This document shows, piece by piece, positions 1-7,770 of a DNA stretch of 64,000 nucleotides (position 1 is the stretch's first letter; each line of letters starts with the position of its first letter). Location: the NCBI GenBank assembly GCA_028286245.1, contig JAQBRY010000002.1, forward strand, positions 1 through 64,000, in the 5' to 3' direction. The translations under genes were made by a program, and so were the position numbers. The notes beneath the pieces are model-generated. The model saw only the letters and a program-made list of their open reading frames with translations. It was not told where the DNA came from and ran no database searches. The DNA comes from Candidatus Saccharimonadota bacterium (GTDB lineage: Bacteria; Patescibacteriota; Saccharimonadia; Saccharimonadales; UBA4665).

Positions 1-2
1 TC

Positions 3-140
3 ACGAGTAGCAATACTCAAAATGCCTCAAGCGGAAAGGCAAAAAGCACCCGGAACACCAGCGGCGGCAACGCCACCAGTGGCAGCAGCTCCAACGCCAA
101 TACTTCTAGCACCACCATCACCATAAGCAACAAACAGTAA
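3..140 (+). CDS. C-terminal tail of a Ser/Thr/Asn/Gly-rich protein (partial)
   Basis: The left edge cuts into an open frame that ends in TAA at 138-140. The 45 visible residues are almost entirely Ser, Thr, Asn, Gly and Ala with a few Lys, and contain no hydrophobic segment. This is a low-complexity tail such as those on secreted or surface proteins, but the function lies outside the window. No terminator hairpin follows before the next promoter at 198. Confidence 0.5.
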   Translation, partial: TSSNTQNASSGKAKSTRNTSGGNATSGSSSNANTSSTTITISNKQ

Positions 141-197
141 CAACTTGATAGTCACTCGTGAGCCCGCCGTGATATTGCGAATAATACGTAATTATGC

Positions 198-203
198 TAT
201 AAT
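198..203 (+). promoter_or_regulatory. -10 box of a leaderless promoter
   Basis: A perfect TATAAT with an extended TG (TGCTATAAT) ends 6 nt before the ATG at 210. Transcription would begin at or next to the A of the start codon. No Shine-Dalgarno sequence can fit. Confidence 0.75.
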
Positions 204-209
204 GAGTGT

Positions 210-728
210 ATGTCTAATACTATCCCCGTCTACGAGCTGAAGGTTGATACCGAGCTTACACAGCGCCATTCTGTTAAAGACGATTTTACATTAAATGCAA
301 CGATAATGCGTAAGGTTCTTGCATATGCCAGCCTGCAACCTTGGTATGACAATTCTTTGGTCTTTAGTGGCTTCAATGATCGTCGTAGCCAGGAAACAAA
401 CGATACTCATGGCTCCCGAAGAGCGTTCTTTGGCGTTACAGAAACTGAATGGCTGAAGAAAATTAATGTGTATCAAAATCATTCTAATACGCCGGGTAGT
501 TATGCCTTACTTGGCGCTGGAATACCTACTATAGCTGTGTACGACGGAACACTGCTGATGCCTGGAACCAAGCATCCCGAATTCGTAGAAGCACTAGACG
601 CCGAAGACTGGGATAAAGTACATGAATTTAGCAATGGATTAATGTTCGATCCAGATTGCTTTTACACGCCAAAAGTTGGCAAAACTCTGGATGAAGCGAT
701 TCAGGTCGCCATTCAGTTAGTCGAATAG
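210..728 (+). CDS. Unknown protein, 172 aa
   Basis: I do not recognise this protein. It is soluble and acidic, with no signal peptide or membrane segment. The start at 210 is set by the -10 box 6 nt upstream, which predicts a leaderless mRNA. The middle carries a small hydrophobic core (GAGIPTIAVYDGTLL) followed by a possible helix-rich end. It is one of few plus-strand genes here and converges with the minus-strand gene ending at 784, so it is its own transcription unit. Confidence 0.75.
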   Translation: MSNTIPVYELKVDTELTQRHSVKDDFTLNATIMRKVLAYASLQPWYDNSLVFSGFNDRRSQETNDTHGSRRAFFGVTETEWLKKINVYQNHSNTPGSYALLGAGIPTIAVYDGTLLMPGTKHPEFVEALDAEDWDKVHEFSNGLMFDPDCFYTPKVGKTLDEAIQVAIQLVE

Positions 729-783
729 TTTTCATCCCATTAGAGACGATACCCTCTATTATTTTTGACAAAGCTGCGGGGAG

Positions 784-1548
784 TTACATCCCGAGGACCG
801 GCTTTGAATACCCAACCGAGCTAGTCATAGGTCGAAGTGTTGGCTCTTCACTAAGCTGTCGTTCGGTCGCATAAGAGATGTTGAACGATATGCGTGTCGC
901 TGGATTGGCCCAAAATTCATCACTACTTATATCGGGTCGTTCAAAAATTGCTGGCGTCTCTGCTACACCGATTGTGTGAGGGTACTTACTGGCTGCGATC
1001 ACTCCAATAGTGCCTACCTTACCTGCCAAAATTGCAATTGGGCTAGCCAATATCTCCGTGTGGGATTTGGCATCTTTATGGCCAATAATAGTGCCTCCCG
1101 CTAGTTCCGTTGGTACGGCCTCTTTCCTTACAGCCGCTTTCAGGAAGAGATTAGCATTTATTGCCCACACGTCGGTATGAGCTTCAATACGCATACCAGG
1201 ACCAAAAGCGAGACCAAGCAAAATTTCATTGAGTGAGTTTAGACAAACCGCCTCTTCTTCAATTGCTTCTGATACGCTTTGTCGGAGCTCGCCTCTATAG
1301 TAATCCTCGAACCATGGTAGCTTCACAGCCAAGTCTTCACCCGCTGCAACAACCGACGCTAGATACTCGCCAACATGATCGAGATCACGATTATTACGGG
1401 TAACTCCCATCTCGAACATGACGACACGGGCACAGTCACGAATTGCTGCTATCGACTGATCGACATAATCAAGAGGCAAATTGCCAACTTCGAGATTACC
1501 CCTAGCCAGCGGAGCGCCATCGATGTTGACAATAGTTAAATTTGACAT
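784..1548 (-). CDS. Unknown protein, possible 2OG-Fe(II) oxygenase-like fold, 254 aa
   Basis: No firm family assignment. The order HTD (in IEAHTDVWAI), then YPHTIG about 70 residues later, then RISF fits the HxD...H...RxS pattern of 2-oxoglutarate/Fe(II) oxygenases, so a jelly-roll oxygenase is a reasonable guess and no more. The N-terminus (NLTIVNIDGAPLAR, then an IAAIRD motif) resembles an internal part of the 446-aa protein ending at 20646, suggesting a shared small domain. The start is supported by a TATAAT 8 nt upstream. The gene is followed by AT-rich sequence without a clear terminator. Confidence 0.65.
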   Translation of the reverse strand: MSNLTIVNIDGAPLARGNLEVGNLPLDYVDQSIAAIRDCARVVMFEMGVTRNNRDLDHVGEYLASVVAAGEDLAVKLPWFEDYYRGELRQSVSEAIEEEAVCLNSLNEILLGLAFGPGMRIEAHTDVWAINANLFLKAAVRKEAVPTELAGGTIIGHKDAKSHTEILASPIAILAGKVGTIGVIAASKYPHTIGVAETPAIFERPDISSDEFWANPATRISFNISYATERQLSEEPTLRPMTSSVGYSKPVLGM

Positions 1549-1556
1549 AAGTTAAT

Positions 1557-1576
1557 ATTATATAACTTATAGTGTG
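1557..1576. promoter_or_regulatory. Back-to-back -10 boxes of a divergent promoter
   Basis: On the minus strand TATAAT (1557-1562) lies 8 nt before the ATG at 1548. On the plus strand TATAAC (1561-1566) lies 7 nt before a GTG at 1574. The two hexamers overlap, so one short AT-rich stretch could drive two divergent leaderless transcripts. The minus-strand element is the stronger match. Confidence 0.5.
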
Positions 1577-1693
1577 AACAATCAAAATTTGGTGCATCAG
1601 GTGGGTAAAAGTTTACACCATATCAGGGATGAAGTGACTCGCTGGAGGAAGATATTGGAAGTACCATATCAAGAGTACCTACTCAGTAAGTAA
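1574..1693 (+). CDS. Small conserved peptide A, 39 aa (or 34 aa from TTG at 1589)
   Basis: This is a short plus-strand frame between two minus-strand genes. Its translation ends in RWRKILEVPYQEYLLSK and aligns residue for residue with the frame at 2616-2720, which ends RWRKILESPCQECLLSK. Differences are mostly substitutions within the same reading frame, both frames stop at the same place, and neither has indels, all of which favours coding. The start is uncertain: GTG at 1574 sits 7 nt after a TATAAC, while the region shared with the other copy begins at TTG 1589. Function unknown; it could be a peptide gene or a remnant of a larger duplicated gene. Confidence 0.45.
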   Translation: MNNQNLVHQVGKSLHHIRDEVTRWRKILEVPYQEYLLSK

Positions 1694-1712
1694 GCGGGGG
1701 GAGTTACACGCT
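1589..1712. repeat. Intergenic repeat, copy A
   Basis: About 120 nt here match 2616-2738 closely, from the peptide start through GGGAGTTACAC just past the stop codon. The final GGGAGTTACA also appears at 779-788. Each copy sits between minus-strand genes. Confidence 0.6.
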
Positions 1713-1733
1713 TAATAGTGAAGGAGAAACAAC

Positions 1734-2564
1734 TTACTCTTCGGAAGTCAGCTGGGGCTGGTGAGTAGCATCAAGCTCCGTGGGCATATCTGTTAAATCA
1801 ACAAACGTATAGGTAGGATCAGTGGGCTTAAAATAGCGTCGTGCGCCGAATGGTCTATCGTCAATATATGACTGCTTCAATCTTGAACGTAGCGCATGTT
1901 GCTTTGTTTTTGAGAGGGTGTCACGAAGATTACCATAGCGTGCCGCATCGGTAGTTACCCCAGCAAGAGGACTGGGATTCTTATATGTGGTTCCACCATG
2001 CTCAACAATTGTATCGCGGATAGCATAGTCTTCACCTGGCCAATAGTGTTCAAGCTCAAGTAATGTATCGACCACGTCGTTGTTACCAGGACGAATAAGC
2101 ATATTGCGCCCTGCGAAGCTACCTTGGAAATCTAGTTTGCGGGTTGTGAACTGCTTTTTATAGTGGGTGACGGTCCGATGGGTATTTGCTGCGAAGCCTG
2201 GCCCACCAACAAATACAGCTGGTCCAACTACGACTGCAGGCTGCTGTTTATCAATATCTTTCAGGCTTGAAAGAAGACTGGGTACCCAGTAGCGAGAGAA
2301 TAACGGCACGCTGTCAGCATCAAGAGTCACGAAAGGTCCAGTCGCATACTTACCCAAATCGGCAATAGCCTCTTGTAGCGCTGGCAGCTTACCTGCATCC
2401 GGGCGTTCAATTACTCGTGCTCCGAAGTATCTTGCTATTTCTACAGTTCTATCAGTACATCCATTGGCAAGTACTGTTACATCTTCTATAGGCAGCCTCG
2501 AAAGAGCATCGCCTATATGAGGCTCTTCGTTACGTGCGGGAATGAAGATAGGAATCATGGTCAT
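1734..2564 (-). CDS. Family 2 glycosyltransferase
   Basis: A GT-A fold transferase that should pass a sugar from a nucleotide-sugar to a surface glycan or lipid acceptor. Motifs in order: IPARNEE at the N-terminus (nucleotide binding), NGCTDRT, then LDADS, the metal-binding DxD region, and a GEDYAIRD acceptor/catalytic region in the second half. About 276 aa; no transmembrane helix, so probably cytosolic. Two ATGs lie two codons apart (2564 and 2558). A TATTTT 6 nt before the second would suit a leaderless start there. The neighbouring genes are unknown, so the glycan cannot be inferred. Confidence 0.8.
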   Translation of the reverse strand: MTMIPIFIPARNEEPHIGDALSRLPIEDVTVLANGCTDRTVEIARYFGARVIERPDAGKLPALQEAIADLGKYATGPFVTLDADSVPLFSRYWVPSLLSSLKDIDKQQPAVVVGPAVFVGGPGFAANTHRTVTHYKKQFTTRKLDFQGSFAGRNMLIRPGNNDVVDTLLELEHYWPGEDYAIRDTIVEHGGTTYKNPSPLAGVTTDAARYGNLRDTLSKTKQHALRSRLKQSYIDDRPFGARRYFKPTDPTYTFVDLTDMPTELDATHQPQLTSEE

Positions 2565-2615
2565 AAAATAAAAAGTTAGTGATACATATAATATCACTAA
2601 CTTGACTATTTTACA

Positions 2616-2720
2616 ATGGTGCAGCAGGCGGGTAAAAGTTTACACATTATCAGTGATGAAATAGTGAGATGGAGGAAGATTTTGGAGTCACCGTGTCAAG
2701 AGTGTCTACTCAGCAAGTGA
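2616..2720 (+). CDS. Small conserved peptide B, 34 aa
   Basis: This is the second copy of the peptide at 1574-1693. It starts with ATG and runs MVQQAGKSLH to ...QECLLSK before TGA. It lies opposite in direction to the flanking glycosyltransferase and 434-aa genes. Conservation of reading frame between two diverged copies is the main evidence. A TATAAT at 2587-2592 could act as promoter with a 17-nt leader. Function unknown. Confidence 0.45.
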   Translation: MVQQAGKSLHIISDEIVRWRKILESPCQECLLSK

Positions 2721-2738
2721 GAGCTGGGAGTTACACGG
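2616..2738. repeat. Intergenic repeat, copy B
   Basis: Partner of the repeat at 1589-1712, covering the small peptide frame plus about 18 nt past its stop. Confidence 0.6.
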
Positions 2739-2743
2739 GAGAC

Positions 2744-4048
2744 TTAAGCAGCTTGTACTCGGCGGTTCTTCTCGGCCTGAATAATGCGGCAAAGGAACCG
2801 AGTCTCATCATGAGCTATGCTGTAGCGAAGGGGCTCTGAAGAAAGGTCTACCACCATTCGGCCTTCAGGCAGGCTAGCATCAACCACAGTTACAAGGCCA
2901 TGTGCATAGCTGTTTTCGCCATCCTCAAATCTTGCAGCAAAGCCAAACTGTGGGTCGGTAAATTCAAAATGCGGGTTGTCTGTAAGCACTCGTACGCAGC
3001 GGAGTATGTCGCCGTGTACGCTTCCACCAAACATTGAGCCATGAGCGAAAGCAACTGAAGTTTCAATTGTACTCGCCTCGCCACCATAGGCTGGAATCTG
3101 GTCAACAATCGCAGCGGCAATCGGTTGACTCGCGGCTGAATCTTTTCTACCACTTTGATTTAGTGGATAGTTAATAATGTCACGTGCAGTACCGTAAGGC
3201 TTCATATACCCTGCAAGGATTTGCCGGGCCAGGCTTGCCTTTTCGTTGTGCCAGGCTACGGCCTCTGCCGCTGCTGCTGCGAATCGCTCATCCTTCTCGG
3301 CGAGGTTTACCAAGACATCAAGCCTTGCGGGCGTCATAGGCATAGCAGCTACAAGCCTACCTACCTGGTCTACGGCCTCCGGCGTCCCTATGGTAAGCAA
3401 CTGGCCACTCGCCCGCCCAACGGGGTACCCGTTATCCGTAAGGTCACGACTTACTAACTCAGTAATAACATTACGGAATGTAGGCATAACTGCCGCACGT
3501 ACTTGCTCTGCGCTGCCTTCTGGGGCTACAACCATAAGTCTGGCAATGTCAGAAATTTTGCCACTCATGCTATCGGTGCTCAAACGGTCCAACTGACCAA
3601 AAGCGGGGTCGCTAACAGGAATTCCAGCATGCTTGTCCAACCATAGGCGCTTTGGGTCTTCTACAATTTGGCGAACTGCTTCAGCATCGCCATGTTCGGC
3701 GGCGATAGTCGCAAGCTCAATGTAGGCATTATGGTGCACATTAAGATTTGTACCCTGTGATAGCCAATCGAGCCAGGCCATGCTGCGCTGGCGCACAGCA
3801 CTAGCAGTCTCCGGATCATCCATTACGTAAGAAGCAGTGAAGTCAGCCTTCACACCATCTGCGATACGACTCGCGTCGTAATCGGGATCAAAGCGAAGGC
3901 TCTCCACAACCAGCGAACCAAGTTGCGCCGGATACCGCCTTCCACCGCCCCATACTTCGCCATGACGACGATCTGAGCGGTGCTGTGTCGTGCTAACTAA
4001 TGCTTGTTCTACAAATAAAGACTGCACTGCCTCTGCGAGATCGGCCAT
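2744..4048 (-). CDS. Unknown helical protein, 434 aa
   Basis: No recognisable family. The first three quarters are Ala/Glu/Arg-rich and look helical, perhaps a solenoid of HEAT- or TPR-like repeats. The last quarter (from about residue 335) turns strand-rich (VAFAHGSMFGGSVHGDI, MVVDLSSEPLRYSI). There is no signal peptide or membrane helix. The start is well supported: AAGGAG lies 5 nt before the ATG and a TATAAT (in TGGTATAAT) about 45 nt upstream, so this gene has a normal leader, unlike many neighbours. Confidence 0.75.
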   Translation of the reverse strand: MADLAEAVQSLFVEQALVSTTQHRSDRRHGEVWGGGRRYPAQLGSLVVESLRFDPDYDASRIADGVKADFTASYVMDDPETASAVRQRSMAWLDWLSQGTNLNVHHNAYIELATIAAEHGDAEAVRQIVEDPKRLWLDKHAGIPVSDPAFGQLDRLSTDSMSGKISDIARLMVVAPEGSAEQVRAAVMPTFRNVITELVSRDLTDNGYPVGRASGQLLTIGTPEAVDQVGRLVAAMPMTPARLDVLVNLAEKDERFAAAAAEAVAWHNEKASLARQILAGYMKPYGTARDIINYPLNQSGRKDSAASQPIAAAIVDQIPAYGGEASTIETSVAFAHGSMFGGSVHGDILRCVRVLTDNPHFEFTDPQFGFAARFEDGENSYAHGLVTVVDASLPEGRMVVDLSSEPLRYSIAHDETRFLCRIIQAEKNRRVQAA

Positions 4049-4167
4049 GAAAACTCCTTAGACTACTCAATACTTATTGATGCATATTATACCACAAATC
4101 ACAAGATAAAAAATATGAGCCCGATGACCGCTTGGGACTCTCAGCCTTTAACAGATACGACAAAGAA

Positions 4168-4193
4168 CAAAAGACACACCGATTGGGGTGTCT
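4168..4193. terminator. Hairpin terminator
   Basis: AAGACAC...GGTGTCTT forms a 7-8 bp stem with T-rich sequence on the plus side and TCTTTTGTT on the minus side. It lies in the 450-nt gap between the 434-aa gene and tRNA-Gly, so its owner is unclear; it may stop read-through from the tRNA side. Confidence 0.45.
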
Positions 4194-4213
4194 TTATATG
4201 TTATTCCCATTTA

Positions 4214-4306
4214 GTGCGGGTCAGGGGACTCTAACGCCCTAGCGCGAGGCGCTAGGGACGGAACCACCTGGCCTATTATTATTTTTGACGAGGCCAGGGG
4301 TTAGAG
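4214..4306. repeat. Duplicated and inverted fragments of tRNA-Gly
   Basis: Positions 4214-4235 repeat exactly the 22 nt at 4364-4385, the 3' end of tRNA-Gly through part of the T arm. Positions 4287-4306 are an exact inverted copy of the 20 nt at 4379-4398. Between them are two further hairpins (CCCTAGCGC/GCGCTAGGG and CCTGGCC/GGCCAGG). A copy of a tRNA 3' end can mark an integration site, but no integrase is visible. Confidence 0.6.
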
Positions 4307-4326
4307 CGGACGCTGGTCAGACCAAA

Positions 4327-4358
4327 TAAAAAGCCCCAGCTTTCGCTTGGGGCATTTT
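4327..4358 (-). terminator. Terminator of tRNA-Gly
   Basis: On the minus strand GCCCCAAGCGAAAGCTGGGGC followed by a T run forms a strong stem just after the tRNA CCA end. Confidence 0.75.
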
Positions 4359-4361
4359 ATT

Positions 4362-4438
4362 TGGTGCGGGTCAGGGGACTCTAACCCCTGGCCTCGTCCT
4401 TGGCAAGGACGCGCTCTAAACAACTGAGCTAGACCCGC
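4362..4438 (-). tRNA. tRNA-Gly (GCC)
   Basis: A full cloverleaf: acceptor GCGGGTC/GACCCGC, D arm GCTCAG..., anticodon stem CGTCC/GGACG around loop TTGCCAA giving anticodon GCC, T arm CAGGGGTTAGAGTCCCCTG and an encoded CCA (4362-4364). The T loop reads TTAGAGT rather than the usual TTCGANT. Confidence 0.9.
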
Positions 4439-4501
4439 ATTACTGTGCGAAGCACGTGTTCGATTGTACCGAAGTTAGCGGTAAAAATCAACGCGTAATT
4501 G

Positions 4502-5524
4502 CTAGTCTGTCGAATCTGTTAGCTCGGCGAGCTGTTTTTGGAGATTGGCAATGGCACGCAAGCGGCTCCCTAAATTGCTACCGGCGTCGACTGGCGCCAC
4601 AACGCTTGCGACGTCACCACCCCGAGTATATGGAAGCCGGTAGGCCAGTGCGCCGAGCGTCTCTTTTATGCCTGCTAAGCTCCTAGTAGCGTCCTCCCTA
4701 ACGTTTACTATTGCCTCCTCATGTTGGGTGATCTGATCGCGAGCAGCCGACAGCGTTTCGGCAATAGTCTCAAGTGTTGAACGTTCTAGCGCTAACTTGT
4801 CACTATACGGAGGCCGTAGGATATACTGAGACGCGCGTTTGGACTGTAGAGCGCGGGCTATGCCACATACGATGGTGTACTGGTCTACTTCGCTCGTAAA
4901 GCTCTCTTTGATCCACGGTAAAATATCGTCGCCAGCAACAATTTCTTGTTTGCTGCGGCTATTGCGGGGATCAGCCGCCAATACCGAAGGTCGGCCTAAC
5001 TTAAAATAGGGCGTCACAAAAGGCAGTACGCCGCTTACCACTTCCGGTACCGGCAGGCTCACATTGTCTAGACGCAGGCCCTGATCCGTAGCATAGGCGG
5101 CAACTTCACGCGGTTCGCCGCTCACTTTTAGTCCGCTATACCTGGCACGGCGCCCAGCAGGACCTTGGAACACACCGGCAATCTTCTGTTCCTGGCCAAG
5201 TATACCGACCACCGTGTCTAGGCGGCCAAACGCATCCCCAATGTAGAAAGTCTCAGCCATAACAAACGGCTCGCCTTGCCTGCCCTCTACGTAGTCCAGC
5301 ACGGCTTCTACGGCGGTGAGTACGGGCATATTCAGGCAATTGTCTTCGTCTAGGCCATCGATCATGGCTACCATGTCCAATAGCTCGTCATTAAAAGACA
5401 GGTCGCCGCGCCTAAAGGCGTTTTTGAATGGTTCGCCGGGAGGCAGTGGGCGAGCGGGTGGATTTGCGTCAAAGTCGTAGGCCAGTGGTTCTCGGTCGGT
5501 GACTAGGTTGATAGGTCTTTCCAT
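4502..5524 (-). CDS. Unknown protein, paralogue of the next gene, 340 aa
   Basis: No known family. The C-terminal half matches the gene at 5613-6404: both carry AGxDIxPWIxExF, then xDQYxxxxGIxxALxxxxAxxYx, then a long helical stretch rich in Glu/Gln/Ala that could form a coiled coil, ending in RLPY/RIPQ and a GxRLRAxxxLxxQLAxLT motif. This copy has an extra N-terminal segment of roughly 75 residues. A GAGGAG site 7 nt before the ATG supports the start. The promoter region is also duplicated (TAGTATCAT downstream of TTGGCA). Likely a soluble cytosolic protein; role unknown. Confidence 0.7.
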   Translation of the reverse strand: MERPINLVTDREPLAYDFDANPPARPLPPGEPFKNAFRRGDLSFNDELLDMVAMIDGLDEDNCLNMPVLTAVEAVLDYVEGRQGEPFVMAETFYIGDAFGRLDTVVGILGQEQKIAGVFQGPAGRRARYSGLKVSGEPREVAAYATDQGLRLDNVSLPVPEVVSGVLPFVTPYFKLGRPSVLAADPRNSRSKQEIVAGDDILPWIKESFTSEVDQYTIVCGIARALQSKRASQYILRPPYSDKLALERSTLETIAETLSAARDQITQHEEAIVNVREDATRSLAGIKETLGALAYRLPYTRGGDVASVVAPVDAGSNLGSRLRAIANLQKQLAELTDSTD

Positions 5525-5612
5525 AGGGACGCTCCTCTTGTTTGATCTATGATACTACCCGCGCCATATAATTGCCAAAAGAAAAAGCCCGTCCTGTGCC
5601 TGACACAATCAA

Positions 5613-6404
5613 CTAGTAGCTTTTGGGAGTTTCTATGATCTCTGTTAGCATGGCAAGCTGCTGATGGAGGGCTCGCAGGCGGCCTTGAATGTCGCGCCTA
5701 TCGGTAATGGCTGCCGGCATGGTTTGCTGTTCGCAGTTGGCGCTCTGGGGAATACGGAAGGCCAGTTGGCCAGCTGTTTGCTGTAGGTGCGCTAGGCGTT
5801 CGGCGGCAGCCTTTTTTGCGTCCTCAATGGCACGTTCGTGCTGAGCAATGGTAACCTCAGTGTCAATCAGGGTTACCGCCATATCAAGCAAGGTGGATTG
5901 CTCGGCCTCCAGCATACCTACGAACGGCTGCTGCATGAGGTAGCGAGCAGCCGGGCGAGCACGCAGAGCCTTGCCAATGCCAAAAAATACCACGTACTGG
6001 TCAATTTGGTCCTGAAAGCACTCGGTAATCCACGGTGTAATGTCCTCACCGGCCAGCACGTCCTGCGTAACCGTATAGGGGGTGACCTGCCGAGGCACGC
6101 CCAGCGTGAGGGGCAACCGGTCGTCGGCGAGCGGTATAACCGACACATCCGGTAGCTCATTACAGAGGGTGATCCGAGGGCTTCCCTGCAACAGCGAGAC
6201 GCTCAGTTCGTGCACGGGGCGCTGTAATTTAATGCCGCCTAAGCAGTTGTCACCGTCGTCCAACACACCCACAAAGCCAAAGGTTCTGACTGCCCGGCCC
6301 TGCAAATGCCAGGTCTCCATAACCGCAATAGGCTGCCCCTGCCTGTCGGCCAGATATAACTCTGCATCCCGGACTACTTCTGGACTAGGGATGGGTAACT
6401 GCAT
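5613..6404 (-). CDS. Unknown protein, paralogue of the previous gene, 263 aa
   Basis: Shorter tandem copy of the 340-aa gene. Its core (VLAGEDITPWITECF, then DQYVVFFGIGKALRA) is about 40 percent identical by eye to the partner, followed by a predicted coiled coil. AGGAGCG lies just before the ATG at 6404. The upstream stretch GTAGTATCATA, spaced from a TTGCAA, repeats the promoter of the partner gene, and the sequence GCAAAAGAAAAAGCCCG found in the terminator upstream of this gene recurs between the two genes. The unit was therefore duplicated with its control region. Confidence 0.7.
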   Translation of the reverse strand: MQLPIPSPEVVRDAELYLADRQGQPIAVMETWHLQGRAVRTFGFVGVLDDGDNCLGGIKLQRPVHELSVSLLQGSPRITLCNELPDVSVIPLADDRLPLTLGVPRQVTPYTVTQDVLAGEDITPWITECFQDQIDQYVVFFGIGKALRARPAARYLMQQPFVGMLEAEQSTLLDMAVTLIDTEVTIAQHERAIEDAKKAAAERLAHLQQTAGQLAFRIPQSANCEQQTMPAAITDRRDIQGRLRALHQQLAMLTEIIETPKSY

Positions 6405-6462
6405 GCAAGCGCTCCTGATGTTTTGTTTATGATACTACCCTGCCGATTATTTTTGCAAAAGA

Positions 6463-6488
6463 AAAAGCCCGACGCAGGGTCGGACTTT
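6463..6488 (-). terminator. Terminator of tRNA-Phe
   Basis: Minus strand: AGTCCGACCCTGCGTCGGGCT followed by TTTTTC, an 8-bp stem directly after the tRNA. Confidence 0.75.
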
Positions 6489-6491
6489 TAC

Positions 6492-6567
6492 TGGTGGCTC
6501 CTCCCAGACTCGAACTGGGGACACGCGGCTCTTCAGGCCGCTGCTCTACCAACTGAGCTAAAGAGCC
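6492..6567 (-). tRNA. tRNA-Phe (GAA)
   Basis: Acceptor GGCTCTT/AGGAGCC, D arm with GCTCAGTTGGTAGAGC, anticodon stem GCGGC/GCCGC with loop CTGAAGA (anticodon GAA), T loop TTCGAGT, encoded CCA. Confidence 0.95.
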
Positions 6568-6627
6568 ATGGAGAGTGAACTTATGCTATTTTACAGATTA
6601 TACCGCTGTTTTACAACCGCTTTACAC

Positions 6628-7281
6628 CTAGCCGAGGATCGACAAGCCAATTTCTCTGATCTGACGACCAGCGCGAAGAACATCGTTACGGTGTGCCCGT
6701 AGGTTATTGAGACCGGCCTGAGAGCGGATCTGGTGAATTGATCGTGCATAGGCAATTGCACCATAGCCAGTTCGGCCAGAAAGCTGGTCTAGCATCACTT
6801 CAATCTGCTGGCGTTCGAGTGCCTTGGCATGGTGGCGCGGATAGCCACCATCTGCCATACCATCGACGAGTGATCTGAGTAATGCCCCGTTCGTATCTGC
6901 TACAAACTTTCGGAAGGCTTTACCTGACTCGGTTTCGTATAATACCCCTTCTAGGTGAGAGCCCTCGATCACATCGTGGAAAGGGGTGGGGACTGGTTGC
7001 TCATTAGCAACAGGATCACGGCCGACAATTGCCGTGACTGCCATGGTCGTAAGTTGGTGGAATGGCTCGCTATCGTGGCCGACGACTTGTGCCTCATCAG
7101 CCTGCTCTAATTCTCTAAAGCCGTAACGTGCCCAATAATCATCGGCCACGCCAAGATCAATTATTAGGCCAGCATAGCTCGCCAGCGACTCGCCAAGTTG
7201 CCATTCGCCTCGCCCAAGTTGCTCACCGAAGGTGCGAACAGCGGTGGTCATGTCGTTTAGTGGATAGTCAGTAATCGCCAT
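6628..7281 (-). CDS. Unknown protein, 217 aa
   Basis: Not a family I recognise. Acidic, mostly helical, no signal peptide or membrane segment. The frame stays open upstream, but the first plausible ATG after the NUDIX gene ends is at 7281 (MAITDYPLNDM), leaving a 52-nt gap; longer starts would overlap the NUDIX gene and give a Cys/Arg-rich tail typical of out-of-frame translation. It is probably last in an SPFH-NUDIX-unknown operon. Confidence 0.65.
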   Translation of the reverse strand: MAITDYPLNDMTTAVRTFGEQLGRGEWQLGESLASYAGLIIDLGVADDYWARYGFRELEQADEAQVVGHDSEPFHQLTTMAVTAIVGRDPVANEQPVPTPFHDVIEGSHLEGVLYETESGKAFRKFVADTNGALLRSLVDGMADGGYPRHHAKALERQQIEVMLDQLSGRTGYGAIAYARSIHQIRSQAGLNNLRAHRNDVLRAGRQIREIGLSILG

Positions 7282-7333
7282 GCCGGTGATTATTCCACAT
7301 CCTCGCCGCGGGCGCAAGCATGAGCAGTTTGCA

Positions 7334-7759
7334 TTACACGCGCCAGATTTGGTCGACGTAATCCTTAATGCCCGCCTCCGATCGGTGGACGTTGAGTGCC
7401 AACAATTCCGCCCTGGAGAAAAAACGGGCATCGGTCATGCCGTCGCTGGGTGCAAAGTTTGTGCTGGTAATCTGGGCCCGCACGGCTACCCGGAGCACAG
7501 CCCAACCATGTTCACTCTTGCTACGGTATACAAACTCCACGTCGCTCACCGATTCTAGCTCTACCCCGAGCTCTTCTTTAAACTCTCGGTTTAGGCAGGT
7601 CCGTAAATCTTCGCCGTGCTCCCAGCCGCCACCGGGTACTTCCCACGCGCCCGCAGAATTCTGCACCATTAGCAGCTTGTTATCCTGTAGCACCAGGGCT
7701 TTGACGGCCACCCGGTAGAACGGGCTGGGCAAACTTTCCAGGTCAGCCACGCTCAGCAT
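7334..7759 (-). CDS. NUDIX hydrolase
   Basis: A NUDIX box is complete: GGGWEHGEDLRTCLNREFKEEL fits GX5EX7REUXEEXGU, with REFKEE supplying the metal-binding glutamates. The 141-aa length is typical of single-domain enzymes that split nucleoside diphosphate derivatives (damaged NTPs, nucleotide sugars, capped RNA); the substrate cannot be read from sequence. It begins 11 nt after the SPFH gene stops, so they are likely co-transcribed. This is one of three NUDIX genes in the window (others at 42094 and 52717). Confidence 0.88.
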   Translation of the reverse strand: MLSVADLESLPSPFYRVAVKALVLQDNKLLMVQNSAGAWEVPGGGWEHGEDLRTCLNREFKEELGVELESVSDVEFVYRSKSEHGWAVLRVAVRAQITSTNFAPSDGMTDARFFSRAELLALNVHRSEAGIKDYVDQIWRV

Positions 7760-7770
7760 AGGCCCGGAAA

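Noticed and set aside
4114-4233. A 39-codon plus-strand frame starting MSPMTAWDSQ
   Set aside because: It runs through a terminator hairpin and into the duplicated tRNA fragment, which is not how a real coding sequence would look.
7282-7431. A 50-codon N-terminal extension of the 217-aa gene
   Set aside because: It would overlap the NUDIX gene and reads as Cys/Arg-rich out-of-frame sequence.
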